The position numbers and the translations under genes are program-made. The notes beneath the pieces are model-generated. The model saw only the letters and a program-made list of their open reading frames with translations, was not told the origin of the DNA and did no database searches. 64,000 nucleotides of DNA from Nonomuraea rubra (GTDB lineage Bacteria > Actinomycetota > Actinomycetes > Streptosporangiales > Streptosporangiaceae): NCBI RefSeq assembly GCF_014207985.1, contig NZ_JACHMI010000001.1:4509001-4573000 (forward strand). Reading direction: 5' to 3'. This document shows, one piece after another, positions 46,365 through 54,977 of the stretch (its first letter is position 1; each line of letters begins with the position of its first letter).

Positions 46365-48008
46365 ATGAACCGTCACCAGCGCAGCGACTACTACCTCTCC
46401 GACGAGGGCACCATCTACCAGCCCGACGCGGGGGCAAGCCGCCGGCAGCCGTCGACCTGGGAGGAGCTGCGGCACTTCCGCTTCTCCCGCCTCGTCCCCC
46501 AGGAAGGCCCCGATCCGGCCGGCGGCCCCGTGGACACGTCGCTGGCGGAGCGGCTCGCCGCGGCCATGGTCCCGCACAGCCAGGACGAGCAGGACGAGCA
46601 ACCGGACTCCGCGATCCCCGCCGGCTACACCTACCTCGGCCAGTTCGTCGACCACGACCTCACCAAGGACGTGACCGACAGGACCCTCGGCGAGCGGGTC
46701 ACCGTCGAGCAGCTCATGCAGGGCCGCTCCCCGGCCCTCGACCTGGACTCCCTCTACGGCTTCGGCCCCGGCCACCCCGACAGCGCCGCCTGCTACGAGC
46801 CGGACGGCGTGCGGCTGCGCACGGGCCGCACCGCCGGCGTGGGCGACCTGAGCGAGTTCGACGGGTTCGACCTGGCGAGGGTGCGGGGCAGCGGCGAACC
46901 GCTGATCCCGGACCCGCGCAACGACGAGAACCTCGCGGTGGCCCAGATCCACCTGGCCTTCGTACGCTTCCACAACCGGATCGTGGACGACCTGGTCAGC
47001 CAGGGCACGCCGAGCGCGCTGCTGTTCGACAAGGCGCGGGAGCGGGTCGTCCTGCACTACCAGTGGGTGCTGCGCCACGACTACCTGCCCAGGATCGTGG
47101 ACCCCGCCATCCTCGACGAGGTCTTCACCCACGGCCGCCAGCTCTTCGAGGTCCCGATCGACCCGTACGGGAACGGCAGCCGGTACGCCACCGCGGTCCC
47201 GGGACGGCTGCCCACGATGCCGATCGAGTTCTCGATCGCCGCGTTCCGGATCGGGCACAGCATGGTGCGCGACGGCTACGAGTGGAACAGCGTCTTCAAC
47301 CAGGACGGAACACCGGCGACCCTGGACCGGCTCTTCACCTTCTCCGGCACCGGCGGCGAGCTGAACGGCGACAACCGGCTGCCGTCCAACTGGATCCCGG
47401 ACTGGCGGAGGCTGTTCGATCTGGCCGGGGACGGCGAGGCCGGGCCCGCGTTCGCCCCGCCGGCCGGCGGCCTCAACCGCGCCAAGCGCATCGACACGCT
47501 GCTGGGCCGCTTCCTCGGGCAGCTCCCGCCCGGCACGTTCGGCGGCGGGCTCGCGGACGGCATCCCGGCGCGGATCCAGCGGAACCTGGCCTTCAGGAAC
47601 CTGGTCAGAGCCGACATGGTGCGGCTCGCCACCGGGCAGCAGGCGGCGCGGTTCATGCAGCAGTACACGAAGCTCAGCCCGCTGAGCGCCCGGGACATCC
47701 TCGACGGCGAGCGGGGGGCCGACCTGAGCGGGCTCAGCGGCGACGACCGGAGCCGGATCGCCGACCACACGCCGCTCTGGTTCTACGTCCTGCGCGAGGC
47801 GGAGATCAACGGCGGGGTGCTGACCGGTGTCGGCGGCCGGATCGTCGCCGAGGTCATGCACCGCGCCATGGAGGGCAGCCGGCACTCGATCGTCCGCCGG
47901 CCCGGCTGGAGACCGGACCTGCTCTCGCCGGGCGGCCGGTTCACCATGGCCCACCTCCTGCTGCACGCGTTCGACCACGACCCCGTCCTGCTGAACCGCG
48001 TGCAGTGA
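46365..48008 (+). CDS. Animal-type haem peroxidase (peroxidase-cyclooxygenase superfamily)
   Basis: A 547-residue protein. Haem-site residues are visible and correctly spaced: Gln93, Asp96 and His97 in GQFVDHDLT; the conserved IPDPRNDENLAVAQIHLAFV, with Arg201 in FVRFHNRIVDD; and proximal His298 in FRIGHSMVRDGYEW. The 97-residue distance from Arg to proximal His equals that in human myeloperoxidase (Arg239 to His336). No signal peptide is seen. The ATG at 46365 follows AAGGAG by 10 bases. An inverted repeat ACCCGC/GCGGGT (46300-46321) lies in the 85-base gap after the CHAT gene, so co-transcription is possible but not certain. It would oxidise halides or organic substrates with H2O2; the true substrate is unknown. 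Confidence 0.9.
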   Translation: MNRHQRSDYYLSDEGTIYQPDAGASRRQPSTWEELRHFRFSRLVPQEGPDPAGGPVDTSLAERLAAAMVPHSQDEQDEQPDSAIPAGYTYLGQFVDHDLTKDVTDRTLGERVTVEQLMQGRSPALDLDSLYGFGPGHPDSAACYEPDGVRLRTGRTAGVGDLSEFDGFDLARVRGSGEPLIPDPRNDENLAVAQIHLAFVRFHNRIVDDLVSQGTPSALLFDKARERVVLHYQWVLRHDYLPRIVDPAILDEVFTHGRQLFEVPIDPYGNGSRYATAVPGRLPTMPIEFSIAAFRIGHSMVRDGYEWNSVFNQDGTPATLDRLFTFSGTGGELNGDNRLPSNWIPDWRRLFDLAGDGEAGPAFAPPAGGLNRAKRIDTLLGRFLGQLPPGTFGGGLADGIPARIQRNLAFRNLVRADMVRLATGQQAARFMQQYTKLSPLSARDILDGERGADLSGLSGDDRSRIADHTPLWFYVLREAEINGGVLTGVGGRIVAEVMHRAMEGSRHSIVRRPGWRPDLLSPGGRFTMAHLLLHAFDHDPVLLNRVQ

Positions 48009-48021
48009 CACGAAACCGGAA

Positions 48022-48049
48022 GGGCGGGCGAGCGCCCGAGCGCCCGCCC
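48022..48049. terminator. Hairpin between convergent peroxidase and beta-helix genes
   Basis: GGGCGGGCG (48022-48030) pairs with CGCCCGCCC (48041-48049) around a 10-base loop. It lies 13 bases after the peroxidase stop and 10 before the end of the convergent gene, so it can serve both. Confidence 0.75.
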
Positions 48050-48059
48050 GCCCCCACTC

Positions 48060-50360
48060 TCAGCTGCGGTAGACGGCGATCTCGGTGAGCGTCGGCGTGT
48101 AGACCTCCGCAGGCTGCTGGCTCGTGAGCGCCACCCTGAGCTTGGTGGTCGTCACGGTGCCGAAACCGGTCACCGACAGGTCGTGCCCGATGCCGTCCGC
48201 GCCGCTCGCGAACGTCACCCACGCCCCGCTCCCGGCGTCCCACCGCTGCAGGTCGAACGTCCTGACCCGCGGGTTGGTGCCCGAGTCCGTGTACTCGTCC
48301 AGGTACACCTCGTCGAACGTGGTGTCCGCGCCGAAGTCCACGTCCAGCGTGATCGGGTACGCCGCGTCGTCCGCCGCGGCCCAGCGGGTCGCCGGGTCGC
48401 CGTCGGTCAGGTTCACCGCGCCGAGCGTGCCGTTCGCGCCCGGGTGGGTCGAGCTGGCCGTGGCGGTCTTGCCGAGCGCGAGGTTGGCCCGGCCCTGGCC
48501 CTCCTCCTCGATGGGGTCGGTGTCCACCGGGTTCCTGACCTTCTTGCCGATCCGGCTCTCGGCCATGCCGATGTCCGGCGCCTTCCCGTGGTAGATGTGG
48601 GTGCCGAGGAAGTCCTCGGTGCCCAGGTGCGGGTTGTAGCGGCCGGCGTCGATCAGCGGCGAGTCCTTGCGCAGGGCGAAGTGCGCCGCGGACTTCCTGA
48701 TCCGGTCCACGCCCGCGCCGGTGACGTACTCCGCCGGGTCGCCGACGAACCTCGGGTCCGCGCGCAGGCCCGCCTGGTCGGCCGGCTCCTGGCCGGAGTG
48801 GGTGCCGCCCGCCTCGAAGTAGTCGTTGTTGGAGAAGACCGCCTGCCGCAGCGCCCCGGTACGGCGGTACCACGGCGTCGGCTCGCTCTTCGAGGTGTTG
48901 TAGAAGATGTTGTTCAGGAAGTAGACCCGGCTCAGGAACGTCTCGTCGTGCACGTAGTCGAGGTCCGCGCCGTCGTAGACGAACGTGTTGTTCACGAAGT
49001 ACGTCGGCGAGTAGTTCGTCGACAACATGTTCTTCACCAGCACGCCGTTGTCGTTGACGCTCAGGTTGTAACGGGCGACCGAGTTGGAGCTGTTGCCCAT
49101 GTAGGCCATCCAGCCCGCCGCGTTGTCGTGCGAGTAGTTGAACTGGTAGGTGACGTTGAAGTTGGTGTACTCCAGGTCCCACGGGGTGCCGTCGTACTCG
49201 TTGTCGGGGCCGCCGTACACCTCGTTGTACTGCATGACCGAGTCGGCGCCGGCCCACAGGTAGAGCCCGCACGACACCGCGTCGTACCGCTCCAGGAAGC
49301 CGTTGACCTCGTTGTACTCGGCCGTCATCCGCTGGCTGTTGGCGAACTGGAACGCGCCCTGGCCGATGCTCTCCGCGTAGTTGTGGCCGATGTAGACGTC
49401 CCGGCTGTACAGGTCGCGGGTGCGCACCCAGAGCTGCTCCCAGCCCTCGTGGAACTTGCCGCTCTCGTCGTACTGGCCGGCGTCCCTGCCGTCGGCGGCG
49501 AACCAGTTGAACGCGAACTGCACGGCGTGCAGCTCCACGTTCACGAACGTGTTGTCCTCGATCCTGACGTCCCGGAAGTGGTGGCCGCCGGTGCCGTACT
49601 CCTTGTAGCTCCTGGCGCCGAAGACCTGGAAGTTGACGGCGCCGTAGTGGATCTTCTGCCAGGTGCTCGGGCCGTCGAGGTCGTGCACGTACACGTCGGT
49701 GACGCGGAAGTGGTCCATGACGCTGTCCGCGCCGGGCTCCAGCAGGTCGGCGTTGATCGAGACCGCGATGCCGTCGCGGACGTACGAGCCCGTGGTGATG
49801 TTCGTGGCGAAGTCGTCGTCGTTGGACAGCTCGACGTTGTCGATCTCGAAGTACTGCTGGTTGCGCAGCACGATCGCGCCGGTCAGGCCGACCGTTTCCG
49901 GGTTCTTCGTGCCGTCCGCCTTGAACGGGCTCGGCACCTTGCCGTTCGTCGCGATGTACGGGCGGCGGGCGTGCGCGTCGCCGTACGCGGAGATCGTGAT
50001 CGGGCGGCCCGCGCTGCCCGAGCCCTTCGGCCAGAGCTGCTCGTCGTGCCACTGCTCGCCGGCCTTGAGCAGGATGCGGTCACCCGGCGCGAACGTGGTC
50101 GCGTTCGCCCTGGCCAGGGTGCGCCAGGCCGTCCGCGGCGAGGTGCCGGCCGCGTCGTCGCGGCCGTTCGTGGCGTCGAGGTAGTAGTCCTTGCCGCCCG
50201 TCCTGTTCGGCGAGTTGCCGGGCAGGTCCTTCTTCGTGACGGCGGGGGAGTGCGCCTCGGCCGTGGCGGCCGGGGCGAGCGATCCCGCGAGCAGCGCGGC
50301 CAGCAGGGCTGTCAGGCCCAGCCGCAGCGCCCGCGCGACAGGGGGTGCGGTACGTGTCAA
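48060..50360 (-). CDS. Secreted right-handed beta-helix protein with C-terminal discoidin (F5/8 type C) domain
   Basis: A 766-residue exported protein. The TTG start overlaps the upstream stop (TTGA) and gives a signal peptide with LGLTALLAALLAGSLAPAA (cleavage near 34). KDYYLDATNGRDDAAGTSPR with TAWRTLARANA is the usual start of right-handed beta-helix polysaccharide lyase or hydrolase folds. The helix turns follow as NNTFVYDG, YNEVYGG and IEDNTFVNV-like repeats (about residues 150-520). The C-terminal 140 residues are a discoidin carbohydrate-binding domain (NLALGKTATASSTHPGANGT, AVNLTDGDPATRWAAADDAA, LTEIAVYRS). It is the last gene of the glycan operon and probably binds or cleaves a polysaccharide outside the cell. 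The catalytic residues are not identified. Confidence 0.88.
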   Translation of the reverse strand: MTRTAPPVARALRLGLTALLAALLAGSLAPAATAEAHSPAVTKKDLPGNSPNRTGGKDYYLDATNGRDDAAGTSPRTAWRTLARANATTFAPGDRILLKAGEQWHDEQLWPKGSGSAGRPITISAYGDAHARRPYIATNGKVPSPFKADGTKNPETVGLTGAIVLRNQQYFEIDNVELSNDDDFATNITTGSYVRDGIAVSINADLLEPGADSVMDHFRVTDVYVHDLDGPSTWQKIHYGAVNFQVFGARSYKEYGTGGHHFRDVRIEDNTFVNVELHAVQFAFNWFAADGRDAGQYDESGKFHEGWEQLWVRTRDLYSRDVYIGHNYAESIGQGAFQFANSQRMTAEYNEVNGFLERYDAVSCGLYLWAGADSVMQYNEVYGGPDNEYDGTPWDLEYTNFNVTYQFNYSHDNAAGWMAYMGNSSNSVARYNLSVNDNGVLVKNMLSTNYSPTYFVNNTFVYDGADLDYVHDETFLSRVYFLNNIFYNTSKSEPTPWYRRTGALRQAVFSNNDYFEAGGTHSGQEPADQAGLRADPRFVGDPAEYVTGAGVDRIRKSAAHFALRKDSPLIDAGRYNPHLGTEDFLGTHIYHGKAPDIGMAESRIGKKVRNPVDTDPIEEEGQGRANLALGKTATASSTHPGANGTLGAVNLTDGDPATRWAAADDAAYPITLDVDFGADTTFDEVYLDEYTDSGTNPRVRTFDLQRWDAGSGAWVTFASGADGIGHDLSVTGFGTVTTTKLRVALTSQQPAEVYTPTLTEIAVYRS

Positions 50361-51547
50361 AGTCGTGCGTCCTCTGCGTTGATGGCGTCCACCGCCGCCG
50401 CGTCGACCTCCATGTGGCTGCTGTCCACGCGGCGCTGGAGGAACTGGGTGAACTTCTCCTCGATGAGCGACTGCCGGATCCGCCGCTCGTAACCGGCGAA
50501 CGCGGCCCGCTCGTCGACGGTCTTGCCGTCGAGCTCGTAGTAGGTGATCTGTCCTGTGCCCGGGACCGGGGCCGAGATCTGGCCCTGGCCGAGCCCGCCG
50601 AGCACCGCCGTGAGGTCCCGGTCGTGGGCGGCGGGGCCGCCGCCCTGGTGGGTGGCGGTCGTGAGCGTGGCGCCCGGTTCGCGCTCGGCGACCTCGGCCA
50701 GCCCGTCCGCCTCGGCCACCCGCCGCCGCAGGTTCTCGGCGTAGGCGGCCGGCGCGCCGTCGGGGACCGGCACGACGAGTTTCGTGTACGTGTACGTGGT
50801 GGCGTTCGCGCTCCACGCCTCCCGGTCGGCGTCGAACGCCTGCCGCACCTCGGCCTCGGTGACGCCCAGCTCGGGTTCGAGGCGTTGCTTCAGCGCGGTC
50901 GTCAGCTCGGTGAGGCGGTGCGAGTAGTACTCCTCGGGGGAGAACTCGGCCAGGCCGTAGACGACCTCGCCCCTGGCGATGGCGTCGGCGCGGCGGGCGT
51001 TCTCGGCGTCCAGGTCGGCGAGGAAGTCGCTGTGGTCGGGGGAGTCGATCAGGCCCCTGTCCTGGGCGAGGAGCAGGGTGGCCTTGTCCCGGCGGATCTC
51101 GTCGAGGGCGCGCTGGGTGAGCCGCTGGAACGCGGTCCGGTCGCCGGCCTTCGCCGACCAGTCGATGCTGCCCTGGAGGTGGTACCGGTTGCGTAACTCG
51201 TTCTGGACGGTGGGGGCGAGGCGGTGCAGGTGGAAGAGCAGCTCGTCGCGGGTGACGGGGTGGCCGTCGATGGCGGCCACCCGGTCGGGGCGGGAGCTGA
51301 ACGCCACACCGGTGCCGACCAGGGCGGCCAGGGCTGCCAGCACGCCCGCGATCAGCACGACGGCCCGCCGCGACAGCCCCCGCCCAGCACCGCCCTGCCC
51401 GATGCCGCCTCGCCGCGCGCTGCCGCGCCCAGCGCCGCCCCGGCCAGCGCGGCCCTGCCCGGCGCCGCCACGCCGCGTGTTGCCGGGCACGGCGCCCTTG
51501 CGCACGGCGCCCTTGTGCGCGGTGCTCTTCACCGAGGTGCCTTTCAC
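50357..51547 (-). CDS. SurA/PrsA-like foldase with Gly/Arg-rich N-terminal tail
   Basis: A 396-residue protein. Residues 1-61 are a basic Gly/Arg tail built of repeats (RRGGAGQGRAGRGGAGRGSA). LSRRAVVLIAGVLAALAALV then gives a signal anchor preceded by twin Arg. The rest resembles the SurA N-domain plus parvulin-type part: VAAIDGHPVTRDELLFHLHR, DEIRRDKATLLLAQDRGLID, LEPELGVTEAEVRQAFDADR and the closing FTQFLQRRVDSSHMEVD. It is likely tethered outside the membrane and helps fold the secreted enzyme encoded next. Starts and stops overlap both neighbours by 4 bases. A foldase dedicated to one glycan operon is not usual. Confidence 0.8.
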   Translation of the reverse strand: MKGTSVKSTAHKGAVRKGAVPGNTRRGGAGQGRAGRGGAGRGSARRGGIGQGGAGRGLSRRAVVLIAGVLAALAALVGTGVAFSSRPDRVAAIDGHPVTRDELLFHLHRLAPTVQNELRNRYHLQGSIDWSAKAGDRTAFQRLTQRALDEIRRDKATLLLAQDRGLIDSPDHSDFLADLDAENARRADAIARGEVVYGLAEFSPEEYYSHRLTELTTALKQRLEPELGVTEAEVRQAFDADREAWSANATTYTYTKLVVPVPDGAPAAYAENLRRRVAEADGLAEVAEREPGATLTTATHQGGGPAAHDRDLTAVLGGLGQGQISAPVPGTGQITYYELDGKTVDERAAFAGYERRIRQSLIEEKFTQFLQRRVDSSHMEVDAAAVDAINAEDARL

Positions 51548-53010
51548 GAGGCCGCCTCGATGGCCGCCAGCCGCGCGATGACCGGCGTGTCCCGGGTCTC
51601 GGCCACCTCGACCCGCACCCCGTCCACCTCCACCGGCGCGAACGTCAGGATGCGCTGGTAACCCACCGCGTTCGCCTCGCCGAGCGTCACCCACCGCCCG
51701 TCCGAGAGACGCCCCCGCACGACGACGTGCTCGACGCGCTGCCCCTGCGTGATGTCCTCGCCGACACAGACCGCCTCGATCCGGCGTGCCCGGTCGAACG
51801 CGAGCGTCACCTGGGGCAGGGGGTCGGCGGCGTCCGGCCGCCACGGCCGCCGCGCCGCACCCTGCCGGCCTGAGGCGACCTCGCCCGGCCGAGCGGGGCC
51901 GGCCTCGCCCGGCCAGGAGGTGGCGACGTCGCCAGGGAACCCCGACGACACCGTCACGGCCGCCTTGACCCGCCGCGCCCGGAAGTCCGAGATCCGCCGC
52001 CCCAGCCCCTCCAGCACCGCCACGTCGGCCTCCCGCAGCAGCCCGTCGCGGGCGGGCGGCACGTTGAGCAGGAAACACGAGTTGCCGCCGACGGAACGCA
52101 GGTAGATGGAGAACAGCTCCTCCACCGGCCGCACCGCCCCGTCCTCGGCCGGATGGTGGAACCAGCCGGGCCGGATCGAGGTGTTCACCTCGGCCGGATA
52201 CCAGACCAGGTCGTCCTCGTGCCCGGCCAGCGCCGCCCGGCTGCCCAGGTCGCGCTCGTCGCTGCGGATCGCCTGCCGCGCGAAGGCGCCGTCGTCCGCC
52301 TGCTGCGACCGGTCCGCGATCCGCTCGGCGTCCTGCAGCGCCCGCGGCACCACGCTCCACTCGTCGGGCCGGGTGTCGCCGGCCTCGTTGCCGCACCACC
52401 GCACGTCGGGCCCGCACACGCTGATGACCGCGTCCGGCTGCAGCTCGCGGACCACCGCGTAGTACCGCTCCCAGTCGTAGGTCTGCCGCCTGCCGTTCGG
52501 GCCCTCGCCGTTCGCGCCGTCCAGCCAGACGGAGAAGATCGGCCCGTACCGGGTGAGCAGCTCGGTGAGCTGCGCGACGTAGAAGTCGTCGTACGCGGCG
52601 CCGCCGCCGTACGAGGCCTCGGTGCGGTCCCACGGCGACAGGTAGATCCCGAACTTCAGCCCGTGGCGCCGCGCCGCCCCCGCGACCTCCGCCACCACGT
52701 CACCCCGGCCGCCGCGCCACGGCGAGGCCGCCACCGTGTACGACGTCACCGCGCTCGGCCACAGGCAGAACCCGTCGTGATGCTTGCAGGTGAGGATCAC
52801 CCCGGTCATCCCGGCCGCCTTGAGCGCCCGCACCCACTGGTCGGCGTCCAGCGCGGCCGGGTCGAACAGGGCGGGGTCGTCATGCCCCGGGCCCCATTCC
52901 CGGTCCGTCATCGTGTTCATGCCGAAGTGGACGAACCCGTAGAACTCCATCTCCTGCCACGCGAGCTGCCGCCCGCTCGGCCGGACCGCCGCCAGAGCCG
53001 CCGCGTTCAC
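51544..53010 (-). CDS. Alpha-L-fucosidase, GH29 family
   Basis: A 488-residue enzyme. GFVHFGMNTMTDREWGPG, TGVILTCKHHDGFCLWPSAV, KFGIYLSPWDR and RYGPIFSVWLDGANG are GH29 signatures; Asp164 in the last is the expected nucleophile. The C-terminal 130 residues are a beta-sandwich carrying GQRVEHVVVRGRLSDGRWVT. A Pro/Gly/Arg linker (PGEAGPARPGEVASGRQGAA) interrupts the region before it. No signal peptide is seen, so it acts on imported oligosaccharides. GTG at 53010 overlaps the stop of the small membrane gene and follows GGAGG. It belongs to the LacI-controlled operon. Confidence 0.92.
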   Translation of the reverse strand: MNAAALAAVRPSGRQLAWQEMEFYGFVHFGMNTMTDREWGPGHDDPALFDPAALDADQWVRALKAAGMTGVILTCKHHDGFCLWPSAVTSYTVAASPWRGGRGDVVAEVAGAARRHGLKFGIYLSPWDRTEASYGGGAAYDDFYVAQLTELLTRYGPIFSVWLDGANGEGPNGRRQTYDWERYYAVVRELQPDAVISVCGPDVRWCGNEAGDTRPDEWSVVPRALQDAERIADRSQQADDGAFARQAIRSDERDLGSRAALAGHEDDLVWYPAEVNTSIRPGWFHHPAEDGAVRPVEELFSIYLRSVGGNSCFLLNVPPARDGLLREADVAVLEGLGRRISDFRARRVKAAVTVSSGFPGDVATSWPGEAGPARPGEVASGRQGAARRPWRPDAADPLPQVTLAFDRARRIEAVCVGEDITQGQRVEHVVVRGRLSDGRWVTLGEANAVGYQRILTFAPVEVDGVRVEVAETRDTPVIARLAAIEAAS

Positions 53011-53192
53011 CGCCACCTCCGGTTGTAGGAGGCCAGTACGGCCAGCAGCCCGCCCAGGCCGGCCAGCATGAGCGCGAGGTTGCCCCACCCGATAGGGGTG
53101 CGGGCGGAGATCACGACGGCCACGCAAACGGCCGCGACCAGCGTCCGGGCGGCGACGACCAGCGCACCGCGCGTCGAATCCTTCATGTGCAT
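53007..53192 (-). CDS. Small two-segment membrane protein in the sugar importer operon
   Basis: A 61-residue protein, too short for most gene callers but well embedded. Its ATG overlaps the permease stop (TGATG) with AAGGG upstream, and its stop overlaps the fucosidase GTG (GTGA). Sequence: a basic start, a first hydrophobic segment VVAARTLVAAVCVAVVIS, a short loop with PIGWGNLALMLAG, a second segment, and a basic end YNRRWR. I know no characterised homologue. Tight coupling on both sides suggests a role with the importer, such as stabilising the permease pair. Confidence 0.75.
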   Translation of the reverse strand: MHMKDSTRGALVVAARTLVAAVCVAVVISARTPIGWGNLALMLAGLGGLLAVLASYNRRWR

Positions 53193-54058
53193 CAGCCCTT
53201 CACGCCGCCGGACGCCATGCCCTCGATGAGCCGGCGCTGGATGAACGCGTAGAAGATGAGGACGGGGACGATGACGATGACCATGCCGGCGTACAGCCGC
53301 CCGTAGTCGGCCGCGGCCTTCTGCGCGGTCATCAGGTTCAGCAGGCCCACCTGCAGCGTCTTGCCCTCGCCCGGGAGCAGGGTGAGCGCGATGATGAAGT
53401 CGTTCCAGTAGGCCAGGAAGTTGAACAGGATCACGGTGGTCAGCGCGGGCCGCGCCATCGGCAGCATCACCCTGGTCATCACCTGGAAGCGGGACGCGCC
53501 GTCCAGCGCCGCCGCCTCCTCGTAGTCGGCCGGGATCGACCGGAAGTACGCGGCCAGCAGGTAGATCGTGAACGGGATCGACGTGGCCGCGTACACCAGC
53601 GACAACACCCCGGGGTTGTCGATGAAGAAGCCGCCGGGGAAGACGTCCACGAGCGCCCGGTCCCAGCCCACCAGCATGAGGAAGATCGGCACCACGATGT
53701 AGTTCACGTTGACGAACAGCCCGGCCAGCAGCGCGACCTCCACCAGGCCGCGCCCGCGGAACTCGTACCGGGCGATGACGTACGCCGCAGGCACGGACAC
53801 CGCGATGACGAACACCAGCCCGAGCACGGTCACCAGCACCGAGGTGAAGAAGTACTGCCCCATGCGGGCGGTGACGAAGGCGTCCACGTAGTTCTGCAGG
53901 TGCAGGCCCTCGGGCAGTGTCCACGGGCTGCCGTAGAACTCGCCCTTCTGCTTCATCGAGGCCAGCAGCACCCAGCCGACCGGCACCGCGATGGCCAGCG
54001 CGATCGCGGTGACGAGGACGTAGGTCAGCGCCCGGCCGGCGCGCAGTGTCTTGGTCAT
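53192..54058 (-). CDS. Sugar ABC importer permease, MalG/CUT1-type
   Basis: A 288-residue permease. About six membrane segments are seen, and the EAA loop reads DYEEAAALDGASRFQVMTRV, as in CUT1 sugar permeases. It pairs with the MalF-type protein encoded upstream and takes ligand from the lipoprotein at 54978. The ATPase is not in the operon, so a shared MsmK-like ATPase elsewhere is expected. The ATG starts 10 bases after the upstream stop. Confidence 0.93.
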   Translation of the reverse strand: MTKTLRAGRALTYVLVTAIALAIAVPVGWVLLASMKQKGEFYGSPWTLPEGLHLQNYVDAFVTARMGQYFFTSVLVTVLGLVFVIAVSVPAAYVIARYEFRGRGLVEVALLAGLFVNVNYIVVPIFLMLVGWDRALVDVFPGGFFIDNPGVLSLVYAATSIPFTIYLLAAYFRSIPADYEEAAALDGASRFQVMTRVMLPMARPALTTVILFNFLAYWNDFIIALTLLPGEGKTLQVGLLNLMTAQKAAADYGRLYAGMVIVIVPVLIFYAFIQRRLIEGMASGGVKG

Positions 54059-54068
54059 GGCTGTGCCT

Positions 54069-54974
54069 TCAGAACTGGAGTGGCTCGCGCCGCGTGGCGC
54101 GGCTGACCAGCAGCGACACGAGGAACGAGAACGCGAAGATGACGACGCCGATGGCCATGCCGTAGCCGTACGACGAGTTCGTGTACGCCTGCTTGTACAT
54201 GTAGCTCAGCAGCACCTCGGAGGAGCCGTCGGGCCCGCCGCCGGTCATCGCGCGGACGAGGACGAAGCTGAGGTTGACCGCGCTCATCACGAAGAACGTC
54301 AGCGTCGTGCGCAGGTTCTGCCAGATGAGCGGCAGCGTGATGGCGAAGAACTGCCGCCCGGCGGACGCGCCGTCGAGCGCGGAGGCCTCGTACAGCGACT
54401 CCGGGATGCTCGACATGCCGGACATGTAGAGGACCATGTAGTAGCCGAGCGACTGCCAGACCATCGCGATCGCGACGGACCAGAGCACGAGCTGCTGGTC
54501 GCCGAGCCAGATCTGCCGCAGGCCGTCCAGCGACAGCGCCTGCAGCGTGCCGTTGATCAGGCCGTTCTCCTGGTCGTAGAGGGCGGAGAAGACCGCCGCG
54601 ATGACGACCACGGACAGCACGCTCGGCACGTACAGGATGAACCGGTACAACGACCGGCCCCGCAGCTTCTGGCGCGTCATGATCGCGGCCAGGAACAGGG
54701 CCATGCCCATCGTCACGACCGTCACGACGACGAGCAGCGCCACCGTGTTCTGGAACGCGCGCACGAACTGCTCGTCGTCGAGGAGCCGGGTGAAGTTCTC
54801 CAGCCCCACGAACCGCATGTCCGGGGAGAAGCCGCTCCAGGTGTAGAACGACATCCGGAACACGTTCACGGTCGGGACGATCATGAACACGACGAACAGC
54901 ACGAGCGCGGGCAGGAGGCAGGCGAGCACGAACAGGCCGTTGCCGCGCCTGCCCCGCTCCGCGGGTCTCGCCAC
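54069..54974 (-). CDS. Sugar ABC importer permease, MalF/CUT1-type
   Basis: A 301-residue permease with LACLLPALVLFVVFMIVPTV, FVGLENFTRLLDDEQFVRAF and the EAA loop SLYEASALDGASAGRQFF. It forms the translocation pore with the next gene's product. The GTG start lies 3 bases after the binding-protein stop. Confidence 0.93.
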   Translation of the reverse strand: MARPAERGRRGNGLFVLACLLPALVLFVVFMIVPTVNVFRMSFYTWSGFSPDMRFVGLENFTRLLDDEQFVRAFQNTVALLVVVTVVTMGMALFLAAIMTRQKLRGRSLYRFILYVPSVLSVVVIAAVFSALYDQENGLINGTLQALSLDGLRQIWLGDQQLVLWSVAIAMVWQSLGYYMVLYMSGMSSIPESLYEASALDGASAGRQFFAITLPLIWQNLRTTLTFFVMSAVNLSFVLVRAMTGGGPDGSSEVLLSYMYKQAYTNSSYGYGMAIGVVIFAFSFLVSLLVSRATRREPLQF

Positions 54975-54977
54975 GGC

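Noticed and set aside
43793..46366. An 857-codon minus-strand frame across the CHAT gene
   Set aside because: Composition is that of an antisense shadow (Arg, Gly, Pro, Gln, His), while the plus strand shows TPR and CHAT motifs.
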